A stretch of 64,000 nucleotides of DNA, taken from NCBI GenBank assembly GCA_949751835.1, contig CATKHK010000011.1, forward strand, positions 434,327-498,326. Reading direction: 5' to 3'. Below the pieces are notes generated by a model. The model was not told the DNA's origin and searched no databases. It saw only the letters and a program-made list of their open reading frames with translations. Shown piece by piece: positions 55,474-64,000 of the stretch. A program made the position numbers and the translations under genes. The first letter of the stretch is position 1, and each line of letters begins with the position of its first letter. Source of the DNA: Blepharisma japonicum (Eukaryota > Ciliophora > Heterotrichea > Heterotrichida > Blepharismidae).

Positions 55474-56367
55474 ATGTTTAGGAATCTGACAAGTGAAAAT
55501 GTAGATGACTTCTTCAGACCTATAAAGCCAAGGTCGAAAACCTTGTGGGACGCTGATATATTTTACACTCCACAAAGAAGCATTATAAGACAAGATTCAC
55601 TTGAGCTTGAAGATAAGCGGTGCGAGTACTATATAAACAAAGTATCAACAAATGGCTATCGGCAATATAGCACAACCACCGATTCTCTTCCAATTCCTAA
55701 AGGTGATTCTCCTTATGCACTTGCCAAGCGGGCGGAATATGTCTATAAAGATCTCAATCAGGCTAAACTTTTGTACCAACAAGCTATAGACATGGGGCAT
55801 CGAGCGGAAAGCGCTATAAAAGACTTGGCAAGTATTTTACATCAAGAAAAGAAGACAAAGGAAGCTTGTGAGTTGCTGATGAAATATTCACATATTTTTA
55901 CAGATCAAGCGAAGTTTAAGAATTTATATGAAAATCTCCAACGGCAAATTATTCCGTCGGGAAATTGTTTGAACCAGTCACTTAGACTGTCACCATTAGC
56001 GTATCAAGATAATGAAAATTCAGTTAAAAGACTGTTTAAAAACCCTGGAAGGATCGTCAATATAAAAATTAAAACGGATCCTTCCAAAGTTAAATATGCG
56101 ATCATAGAGTTCGCAAGCCATTCAGCTGCTAGAAAAACTTTGGAAAGTTTTCACAGATGGGAAAAATATAAAATTGACTGGCTTTCTGTTAGTGGAGAAG
56201 TTGTAGCTCCTGTTATACATCCTTATCATAAGCGTCCTGATGCTGGGGTGAAAAGAAGCAGTGATAGCCAACATCGAGATTATTCTACTAGGATGAAGAA
56301 AGAAAAAATTGAAGAACTTAGCATTGCTGAGCAGCTTTTAGGAAGAGATTTATTTGCTATTTTGTAA
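55474..56367 (+). CDS. TPR-like protein with RRM-like fold
   Basis: 297 aa, no named family. Residues about 80-160 make TPR/Sel1-like helices (YALAKRAEYVYKDLNQAKLLYQQAIDMG). Residues about 185-250 have a beta-alpha-beta layout (VNIKIKTDPSKVKYAIIEFAS, RKTLESFHRW) like a divergent RRM. Basic end RMKKEKIEEL. RNA contact is a guess. Confidence 0.7.
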   Translation: MFRNLTSENVDDFFRPIKPRSKTLWDADIFYTPQRSIIRQDSLELEDKRCEYYINKVSTNGYRQYSTTTDSLPIPKGDSPYALAKRAEYVYKDLNQAKLLYQQAIDMGHRAESAIKDLASILHQEKKTKEACELLMKYSHIFTDQAKFKNLYENLQRQIIPSGNCLNQSLRLSPLAYQDNENSVKRLFKNPGRIVNIKIKTDPSKVKYAIIEFASHSAARKTLESFHRWEKYKIDWLSVSGEVVAPVIHPYHKRPDAGVKRSSDSQHRDYSTRMKKEKIEELSIAEQLLGRDLFAIL

Positions 56368-56810
56368 CATGGCATAAGTAATCTGATTCAATAATCAATG
56401 ACTGAAAATAAATATTATTGAGTCTAAGGTATTTTGATTAATTTTAAACTAAACATGCTAAAAGTAAATGGAATTTAAATAATTCTTAACAGAATCTTTA
56501 AAAATAGACCTTTTTATCATTTTTATCTCAAGCCATTTTTATGCAATTTGTTTAAATCAAATAAAAATAAATAAAAAATCAATAATTTTGACAATATCAA
56601 ACAATTAAAAGTTCATTTGCTATATTTCACAATAAATATAGAAATTAAAATAATATTTGATAAATAATTTAACAAATATATATTATAATTAATTAAATTT
56701 GATCTTAAAATTTTCAGTAATTAGAAAATATACAATTTTAAAATACTAATAAATGAATCATGACAAAGGTGAAAAATGATTATAATTTTTGAGAGGCGGG
56801 TAATTTTAAA
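56368..56810. other. Intergenic, 443 bp
   Basis: Extremely AT-rich with several short A/T runs; nothing else seen. Confidence 0.6.
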
Positions 56811-57902
56811 ATGGAGATAAACAATGACAATGATTTCGTGCAAAAAAGCCATAAGAAACCTCGAAGCCGTAAGAAAAGTAACTTTTCTGTCCTAAAAGAG
56901 AAAATCAAACATGTAAGAATAAAATAGTATGACGCAAAAGTTAAATTACTTGAAGAATCAAGAAAAAGTGCAAACCAATCAAGATGCAGCGTCAAAAGAT
57001 CATCCTCTCAGCCAAGCCCCAAAAAAGTTCACAATTTCTCTATGCAGATGCCCAAGCAGCAAACTGAAAGAGAAATAGATTTCCTTACTTTGAACTCTGC
57101 TGCAAATAGTGACATTTTTGACTCATTTCATAACATAATTCCAAATGTGTCGTCTTCTCATTCGGTTTTAAAAAAGCGTCATCTAGGAAACATTTCTTTG
57201 AATCTCTCAAAAATTAAAGAAAAAAGAAAAACAGATAAGGAAAACTCATCCCCAGAAAAAGTCCAAGAATTGAAAGAAGAGCTAAAAAATGCTCGTGAGG
57301 AAAATAAAATATTAAAGCAGCATATAAAACATACAAAAGAATCATACCAAGACTCACTTGATGCTCAAAGAAATCATTATGAGCAAGAATTATCCGAATT
57401 AAAGCAAATAAATAAAAAACTGCTACAACAAATTGAGGAAAAAAAAGACACAGGTGAAAATCAATTTAAATACAAGCTGGAAATTGAGCTGAAACTGCAA
57501 AGAGAAAGGATTTATAAAGAGCTACAGAGCAAATTAAGTAAAAAAAAAGATTACTTAAATGATGAGAGGGTGAGAGAAATTCAAAAAGAATTAGAAGAAA
57601 AATATCATTGCGAAATGATAAATAAAGAAGCAGAGTTTGAAATAAAAGTAAAAAATAGAATCGATTCTATTAAATCTGAGTATGAAAGAAGAATGAAAGC
57701 TACAAATGATGAAATAAATGAGCTAAGAAAAAGAAATTCAGAGCTTGAAAAACAAATAAAGAGAGGAGATCCTGATATTTTTAGTGAAAAAGCTGGAAAT
57801 CCTAAAAATAATTCAAACAAAATAAGTACATTCCAAAGCAAAACCAGCGAAGCAACTGATAATTTCTTGGTATTGAGGCCATTTTTGCTTGAAGACAATT
57901 AA
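56811..57902 (+). CDS. Basic coiled-coil protein
   Basis: 358 aa after a 15-nt intron that carries the start into the long frame. Basic, Ser-rich N-terminus (KPRSRKKS-like, SSSQPSPKK), then a long coiled coil from about 150 to 320. Short hydrophobic end VLRPFLLEDN. No family known. Confidence 0.78.
56913..56927 (+). other. 15-nt intron
   Basis: GTAAGAATAAAATAG. Contains an in-frame TAG at its end; removal joins KIKH to YDAKVKLLEES. Confidence 0.85.
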
Positions 57903-57942
57903 TTTATATAGAATTAACTGACTATTTTTAATTAAAATAGTG

Positions 57943-59304
57943 TTATAATTTTTTGACATCAAACTCATCCAGAAAATAGTTTTCTTTGGCCAAAATATTT
58001 GTAGAGTATGACATATCATTATTAACGTCTCTAATTACTGAAACAAACTCTGGCAAAATTAGCTCATCTCTTGGCTTTTTTGTTTGAATTCTCAAAATTG
58101 TCAAACCTTTAACAACATTTTCAAAAGTGTCTAAAATCATATAATCCTCAGCGTATATAAAACAAAGCAACGTCCTATGGACAGTTTTCCTCGTTTTATC
58201 CCTTCGCTTCAAATAAGAGATATATTCTCTTGATGATATTATATTCGATTCAGTCGTTTTTAAATTTCTAGCCTCATCAATCATAATTTCTCTTACATAT
58301 AGATATGTATAGCTATTGTTATATCCTCTTCTTTGGACTCTTTCAACTACTTTTATCTTTTTATCATCTTTCTGGCGCAATAAAAATGTTTCTTCAACTG
58401 ATATCTTTTGATATTCTATATAATCTGGCATTTTCCAGTCAGGAGGGCGGATTTTTATTAAAAATTTGTAATTAAAGTGGTTTTGTGACGGCAAGTTAAG
58501 GTGGCTGAAGACAATTTCCATGCACTTTTCTATTTTTTCGTCAAAAGATGATACTCTTTCGTTATCAATAATAAACATTTTTGGATGTCCTGTCCATGCT
58601 CTTAATAATTGTCTGTCAATATTTCTAGCCTCTTCTAAATCTTCATACCTAGCAACGTTATTTTTATTCGAAAAATGTCTTTCTGCACCTTGGGCAGCTG
58701 TAACAAGATGCAATAGAACATCATATCTACAGTCTCTTAAATGCACTTTTGTTAAGCCCATTTCATCTAGTAAAGCTTGCCATAGATCTTGCGGGATATA
58801 TGCAGCTCCGTCCATAACCCCGCGATCACAGATAACAATTGCTTTGCCGCCACTGTGTTCAGCAATTGTAGTAAAAATATCTTCAAGGGCCAATTGAAGC
58901 TTCACTAATCTCAATTGAAAATCAATTTTTTGGGTGTCATCAAAATTTGACATATTAATCATCGCCCCACCAGATCTTAAAAGCGTAGCTGCTTCAGGAA
59001 CCGTAAAAACTTTATAACCTTGCTCAGGAAGTCTTAAAGATAGTCTTGCTAAGGCTGTAGTTTTTCCTGCACAAGGCCCACCTGAAACACAAATTCTGGG
59101 AACCTTTTTTGATTTCCATGAAATTTCAGATACTTTGGGCAATGAAAGTATGGATTTTTCAGAGGAAATTTTTGTCACACTCTTAAAGCGGAGTGGAGGT
59201 AAGGTAGGTGATAATAGAGACTCCTTTGATTTGAATTTTTGATAGACTAGGTAGCTGAGAATCACAACACAAACCAATAAAAGACCTGTGTTCAAATCAG
59301 TCAT
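57943..59304 (-). CDS. TTD14: TTD14-like P-loop NTPase with CYTH-like domain
   Basis: 453 aa. An N-terminal hydrophobic stretch (GLLLVCVVILSYLVY) may anchor it. P-loop SGGPCAGKTTAL at about 75, then VPEAATLLRSGG and ICDRGVMDGAAY, matching the AAA_28/TTD14 NTPase. The second half (LIKIRPPDWKMPDYIEYQK, FLLRQKDDKK, VERVQRRGYNNSYTYL) fits the CYTH-like tail. Drosophila TTD14 binds GTP and phosphatidylinositol phosphate and aids TRPL traffic. One exon. Confidence 0.88.
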   Translation of the reverse strand: MTDLNTGLLLVCVVILSYLVYQKFKSKESLLSPTLPPLRFKSVTKISSEKSILSLPKVSEISWKSKKVPRICVSGGPCAGKTTALARLSLRLPEQGYKVFTVPEAATLLRSGGAMINMSNFDDTQKIDFQLRLVKLQLALEDIFTTIAEHSGGKAIVICDRGVMDGAAYIPQDLWQALLDEMGLTKVHLRDCRYDVLLHLVTAAQGAERHFSNKNNVARYEDLEEARNIDRQLLRAWTGHPKMFIIDNERVSSFDEKIEKCMEIVFSHLNLPSQNHFNYKFLIKIRPPDWKMPDYIEYQKISVEETFLLRQKDDKKIKVVERVQRRGYNNSYTYLYVREIMIDEARNLKTTESNIISSREYISYLKRRDKTRKTVHRTLLCFIYAEDYMILDTFENVVKGLTILRIQTKKPRDELILPEFVSVIRDVNNDMSYSTNILAKENYFLDEFDVKKL

Positions 59305-59659
59305 TTATTTATATGATAAAATTAAGGCATATAGCTAAAGAAAGGAGATATTCCCATAGGAGTAATTTTTATGGCTTGGGTCTTAGGTATTATTTACTCC
59401 AAAATTATAGCTGCTAAATAGGGATCGGCCTATCAATTTACCTTTAAGAAACTATAAATTTTAAGCTGAAAATTGCATTTTTTGGGAAATATAAATTTTG
59501 GCTCGAAAAATTAAAAAATAGCTATAATGCCGAAGTATATCATGCTCCTCAAGAAAATCTCATTGCCTCTAAATATTTTTAAATATTTTTTACGAAATTT
59601 CAAATAATTGAAATTAAGATACAAAATTCAGGTGTAAATAATTATATAAATTTAAGCGA
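59305..59659. other. Intergenic, 355 bp
   Basis: AT-rich; weak inverted repeat GGAGTAA...TTACTCC around 59359-59401. No gene. Confidence 0.5.
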
Positions 59660-61456
59660 CTAATATGGTATTATAGGTTTTTGCCTTCTTCTGTCATTCC
59701 ATCCAAGAATATTATTCAGCCTCCCAAGCCATGATGCAATACAATGGTTCAAATTTATATCTAAATAAACCTTACTTGGCACAGGATAATTAGAAACCGT
59801 TATGTCCATAGATGCTCCTCTTGCAAGCTTAAATTTTGAATGCCCATCAATCCCCACCCAAGCTGGAATTCTTGCATTTTCTGGCACTTTGATAGTAATC
59901 GTGACAGAATCAGGTAGTAAAATAGGTCTAAATGATAAGGAATGTGGACAAATTGGTGTCAATAAAATAGCTGGGACTCCATGATGTACAACTGAGCCTC
60001 CTGCTGATAAAGAATAAGCAGTTGATCCACATGGGGTGGCAACTAATAGCCCATCTCCAATAGCATTTGTACAGAACTCTCCATTAAGATATATTTCAAG
60101 CTCTAAAAGTGACACCCCTGGGCCTCTATCAATACAAATTTCATTGGCAGCTTGCCCCCATTCTTTTTCCCCTGCATCTTTTCCATGGCATTTTAATCGT
60201 GATATTAAATCTACATGAATGCTTGATAAGGTAAAAACTTGGTCTAAAACTTCATTTAAATTTCCTATATTATATGAAGTCATAAATCCAAGAGAGCCCA
60301 TATTAAAAGAAAGTAACGGTGGCATAGATGTGTGCTTAAATAAGCTGATAGCCCATATTACAGTCCCATCCCCTCCTAGAGTGATGACTAAATTAATTTT
60401 TTCACATAATCCTTCGTGGAATTTGTGAACTTGAGGGTTTAAGTCTTTTGCTCTTTCTGCTTCTACAAAGACTGTTGTGTTTTTGTCAAGCAGATATCTG
60501 ACTGTTCTCATGAACGCTGACTCAATTTCGTCATCTTTGCCAATTCTTCTAATGATAAGGACTTTAGGAGAATTCGGCAGGGAGACTTTGAAAGAATTCG
60601 CAGAGTGTCTGTCGACGTGGAAGACTCCTCGTTCTAAGGAATTTCTTAAAAAGTCTTCATTTCTTATATACTCAATTTTGGATGGGGTTAAGCTAACTTC
60701 GCTGCCATTTCTTTCTTTAAATCGTCCAATATTATAAGTTGTAAATTCTTTATCATGGAATAAATATAATACTCCACAGCGATTTATAATTGGCTGGTTT
60801 ATAGCAAAAGGCTTTCGAAGCTGCTGCTGCATAGCTATTGAATCGTTTGACAAGTCAAGTAGCCACACGTTATGCAAAGCAGTTTCAGATTCATCTTTAC
60901 CTCCAAAAATCATAATGGATTGGTTTATTGAGAAAAGCCCCAATAAAGAAATGCTGCCTGGAAGCACCAAATCTAAAAGAACTCATTCCTGCTGGTTTAT
61001 ATCGAACCTTTCTATAGAAGAAATTCCTGTTCCTCCACATACATAAATAGAATTCCCATTTACTACTGCAGCTGAATTTACTCTTGGATAAATTAACTGA
61101 GGCAGAGAAGTCCACTTATTTTTTTCAATATTAAAAGCTTCAACTGTGCTCAGAGCATGGTCGGATTCTTCATTATATCCTCCAATTGCATAAATAATTC
61201 CCGATAAGCATACAGCACATAGATCGGCTCTAGTAGAAAGCATAGGTGTCAACTGTCTTATTGATTCTGATTCATATTGTAAAACTCTATTCAAAGTTCC
61301 ATTATGGATTCCTCCAATAATAAATACTGAATTTTCAGAATGCAAAGTACAAAATCGTGAACCAAAATCTTCATTTCAGTCAATTTCGATTTTCTCCCAG
61401 GTTTCTGAATCAAAATCGAACCTTCATACTTCGGATGACTCTAAATAATATGCCAT
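59660..61456 (-). CDS. Kelch-repeat and NAD kinase fusion
   Basis: 598 aa. Residues 1-250 have about four to five kelch strands (VFIIGGIHNGTLNRV, AVCLSGIIYAIGGYNEES, AAVVNGNSIYVCGG, SIMIFGGKDESE). Residues about 300-580 are a full NAD kinase: ITLGGDGTVIWAI, NMGSLGFMTS, NEICIDRG, DGLLVATPCGSTAYSLSAGG and HSLSFRPILLP, with the GGDGT and nucleotide-binding motifs all present. It makes NADP from NAD and ATP. Start ATG 61456 is before the kelch part; Trp codons by TGA are in the first 40 codons and at 60981. Confidence 0.93.
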
Positions 61457-62106
61457 TTATTAATCAAGAATCTCTCTGCCAATTATTAAGTTTTAATGGA
61501 TTACTGGAGATTTTACATTTAGTAATTTTCAAAGGTTTAATATAAGTAGATTAATTACTGCTAAAAGCTGTGGATTTTATTTATTTCATCCTTGAAAAAT
61601 TAGAAGTATATGAAAAAATGCGTTACCAAATTTTCGAAAATTTTGGCAAAAGGTACAGTATAACTCTATTGCATAATTATAAAATAATGCTTAGTGCAGA
61701 GGATTATTTTATTGCAATAAAGCACTATATTGTTAAATTTTCAGTGCTTTTTGCGATATAATATTTTTACGAAATTCTTACAAATTTCATATAACCCTTT
61801 ATTTTTGATTCTTTTTCTTTTACATATTTTAATAACTATTCTCAGTTTCATGCTATAAATAGCCAGAGCTCTATTTATGCATTCCAGAAGTGCACTGCTA
61901 AAATAGAAATAATTTCCATATTTACTTGACAACTTAACGATTAAAATGTCAATACCAAAAAGTTCTACCGCTTTTAGTAGCTATTTCAAAATTTTCCAAA
62001 AAATTTTTTTATGAAATTAATTAGCAGCATTTTAATATTAAATTTTACTAAAAATTACAACCCCATTAAATCTTCATATTTTAGTCGAACTAATTCATAA
62101 TAAACA
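61457..62106. other. Intergenic, 650 bp, with inverted ends
   Basis: AT-rich. Two imperfect 16-bp inverted repeats (13/16) at 61558-61573 and 61965-61980 enclose about 390 bp, as in a small non-autonomous DNA element; no transposase or clear target duplication. Small ORFs within are not convincing. Confidence 0.4.
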
Positions 62107-62712
62107 ATGGCAGGAAAACTCCTCTTCGTCAGTTTTCTTCTGATTTCAGCATTTGCTTCAGAAAATGCCCCTAATCCAGTTGATGATTTCATGGATGGGT
62201 TCTCAATTGGCGTTAACCAACCTATGTCATGCTCTGACAATTGGAAAATGTGTGGGGTATATGCTGGCCAACTTATGGGCATGCCGACATCAGATTTAAT
62301 CTCTTTATTTACTCAAAGAATTCCTCTATCTGGAGCCTTAGAAATAGTTGAAGGCTTCCAAGCAAGTTTTTCAAGCATTTGGGGATGCATTAGCACCGTC
62401 ATTGACGTCGGGACAGTTGCTTATGATATCTACCACTTTACTACCCCAAGCTTCCAAAATGAAAGCATCCTTAAGAAGGTCTCCGATGTCCTTAATTTCT
62501 CATGCAGCGTCCAAAAAACAGCTTTTGACTTTGTCTTTATTATGAACACTTGTGGAGCTAGGGCTAATTTAAGCCTTGAATTTGTGGCCCAAAACTATAA
62601 AGCCCACCATGATGAAGTAGCTAGCTTGATGGTTGATGTTAACAATTGTGAAAACAATTATCGTCAATGCGGCAAGTCGGCAGGAGATTTAATTCAGCTT
62701 TTACTTCAATAA
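62107..62712 (+). CDS. Small secreted Cys-containing protein
   Basis: 201 aa. Signal peptide of about 18 residues (MAGKLLFVSFLLISAFAS). Seven Cys follow. A motif C-x2-N-aromatic-basic-x-CG-x2-AG-x-L occurs at both ends, at C42/C49 and C181/C188, likely a duplicated Cys hairpin. The middle is helical. Secreted or vacuolar role unknown. Confidence 0.78.
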   Translation: MAGKLLFVSFLLISAFASENAPNPVDDFMDGFSIGVNQPMSCSDNWKMCGVYAGQLMGMPTSDLISLFTQRIPLSGALEIVEGFQASFSSIWGCISTVIDVGTVAYDIYHFTTPSFQNESILKKVSDVLNFSCSVQKTAFDFVFIMNTCGARANLSLEFVAQNYKAHHDEVASLMVDVNNCENNYRQCGKSAGDLIQLLLQ

Positions 62713-62834
62713 GATTAATTCTTTCATTATTTTATTCATAAATAAGATCCATAATATTAAGCTGTAAATTAAAAAAAAGGAAAATAAGACCATTGAATTA
62801 AAGTTTATTTAGAAATTTAATATGCTAAAAAAAA

Positions 62835-64000
62835 TTATTTCAATTTTTTATGCATTTTTAGCAATTTTCCTTCGAATTCTCTTTTTATTTTATTTTTTTC
62901 TAAATAAATAGGACAATCCAAAGAAATGCATTCAATATCTCTGACGCATCCAGTGCAAGCTCTACACATATCATCAAGATTTTTCAATTTTTTTTCCTCT
63001 TGTTTAAGCACAACTTGTATCCCTAAATTCAATTTTTGTGTATCATTCCCACATGATTCACAAAAATCAGTTTTCGAGATACATTTGCAAATAATACAAT
63101 GTGCAGGTTGATAATACCTATCTAATCTTGCTGATCCTGATTTAGCCATTGGCTTATTATTTAATAACTGTGTATTTCCTCTCTTTTTAGGGTATTTTTG
63201 GTATCATGTAAATACGTCAATTCCAGCAGTCTCAAGCAGTCTGTTTAGAATTGTATTAAGATTTCTTTCAATATAATAAGAATGGTTCAGCTGATAGTCA
63301 GGGTGAGCTAAAAAGTCTTCAGGACTAACAACCTGCTCTGATAAAGTATCGCCTGGTGTTCCTGAAATCACGACGTAGCCTATTCTTTCTCCTCATAAAG
63401 GTTTGGCCATTCTGTCTTGGTCTTCTTTTCGTTTTGATATAATATAAGCTGGAGGGGGATTTTTATAGGCATCTAGAGATACTTTTTCATGAAAAATAAA
63501 ATCAATTATTCTAGCTTTTCCTGTCAGAATTTGGTTCCATTCGTTACATAAGAAATCATAAAGCTTAGATACATCTTTTGAAAAAAGGACTGTTAAAGCA
63601 TTTTGTAATATAGTGGCAGATAGTGGGCAGTTATCTCTTCTGACAGTTTCTATACCTTTAGCTTCAAACACAGGCACTGAGTCTGGTTTTTCATATTTCC
63701 AGCCTGTATAATGCTTTTTTGCTAGTGTTATCATAGGACAATAAACTTTTTCTAACAAAATTTCTACAGGTTTAGGATTTGATTGATTAATAGCATTGGC
63801 TATTTCTTTTCCTACCTGAAAAGCTTGTTCAACCGTTCTTCCTCCTAGTTTTATCATCATAGAATCAGTATCCCCATATATAACTTTAGCATCTCATTTA
63901 GGGTTATTTTCAACTAAATATATAGCAGCTTCTAATGTTTTTCTTCCTAGTGCCACAATTGTATCAGCAATATCATTGCATGGCATCCTCCCTGACTGTC
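62835..64000 (-). CDS. REV3: DNA polymerase zeta catalytic subunit (C-terminal part)
   Basis: 388 residues; the N-terminus lies beyond 64000. FSGRMPCxxI-like SGRMPCNDIADTIVALGRKTLEAA and YGDTDSMMIKL (motif C with catalytic Asp) are followed by AKGIETVRRDNCPLSATIL, all typical of Pol zeta and not Pol delta. Two Cys clusters end the protein: HCIICKC...CESC (CysA) and CRACTGC...CISLDCP (CysB, the Fe-S site in yeast Rev3). It copies past DNA lesions with REV7. Three TGA Trp codons (63894, 63393, 63206 regions) lie at Trp or aromatic positions of the family. Confidence 0.96.

Noticed and set aside
61741-61932. 63-aa - strand ORF in the 650-bp spacer
   Set aside because: No supporting start upstream, Lys/Ile-rich composition expected of AT-rich DNA, no family.
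1-64000. In-frame TGA as pseudogene stops, selenocysteine or programmed readthrough
   Set aside because: They are too many, occur in all genes and sit at conserved Trp; a changed code explains all of them.
1-64000. tRNA, rRNA, autonomous transposons or virus-like elements
   Set aside because: I scanned for cloverleaf-like boxes, rRNA stretches, transposase, integrase and capsid motifs and found none that hold up.

Overview
The window is nuclear DNA of a ciliate, most likely the heterotrich Blepharisma (somatic macronuclear genome). Two independent signs support this. First, UGA must be read as tryptophan: well over a dozen recognisable proteins (REV3, PTEN, CDPK, K+ channel, XMAP215, NEK kinase, SET methyltransferase, NAD kinase and others) run without a break only if in-frame TGA is Trp, often at conserved Trp positions, while TAA and TAG are real stops. 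Second, 13 introns of only 15 or 16 nt (GTA...AG, with an A at position 10 in all ten 15-mers) restore known protein families exactly. Blepharisma is known for UGA=Trp and 15-16 nt introns; Stentor shares the introns but uses the standard code. The DNA is AT-rich, gene-dense, and lacks rRNA, tRNA, CRISPR or recognisable autonomous transposons. All coordinates below assume UGA=Trp.

Layout. 1-1414: 3' part of a TraB-like, probably mitochondrial protein. 1497-7854: two tandem NEK-derived genes; the first a full NEK kinase, the second only a degenerate kinase N-lobe fused to a long SLF-repeat protein. 8004-11479: SET-domain methyltransferase facing a coiled-coil gene, with a tandem duplication in which each copy has lost the opposite gene. 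11761-19334: unknown abundant-type protein, PTEN, GAS2/GAR coiled-coil protein, SAM-domain protein, PP6-type SAPS subunit. 19799-26444: acid-lipase-like gene interrupted by a 63-bp AT-rich insert, EAG/CNG-type K+ channel, large CxxC-containing unknown. 26788-36437: small lipid-anchored protein, ENY2/Sus1, proline-rich RING-like protein, XMAP215/ch-TOG. 36468-43088: two tandem B-box/coiled-coil/kelch paralogues, the second carrying a dead copy of the XMAP215 3' end, with a decayed gene between. 43613-50395: BTB protein, CDPK, divergent ARF-like GTPase, RRM/RS protein, Rab21-like GTPase, CSN6, small unknown. 50429-64000: RAP-domain mitochondrial protein, two coiled-coil proteins, TPR-like protein, TTD14-like NTPase, kelch-NAD kinase fusion, secreted Cys protein, and the C-terminal half of DNA polymerase zeta (REV3).

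Functions are housekeeping and cytoskeletal (microtubule polymerase, GAR protein, NEK, coiled coils), signalling (PTEN, CDPK, Rab, PP6 subunit, K+ channel) and nuclear (ENY2, CSN6, REV3); there is no operon logic, but neighbours are packed 4-150 bp apart in several places. The most unusual items are the kinase-lobe/SLF-repeat fusion, the kelch-NAD kinase fusion, two tandem duplications with visible decay, and the insertion in the lipase.
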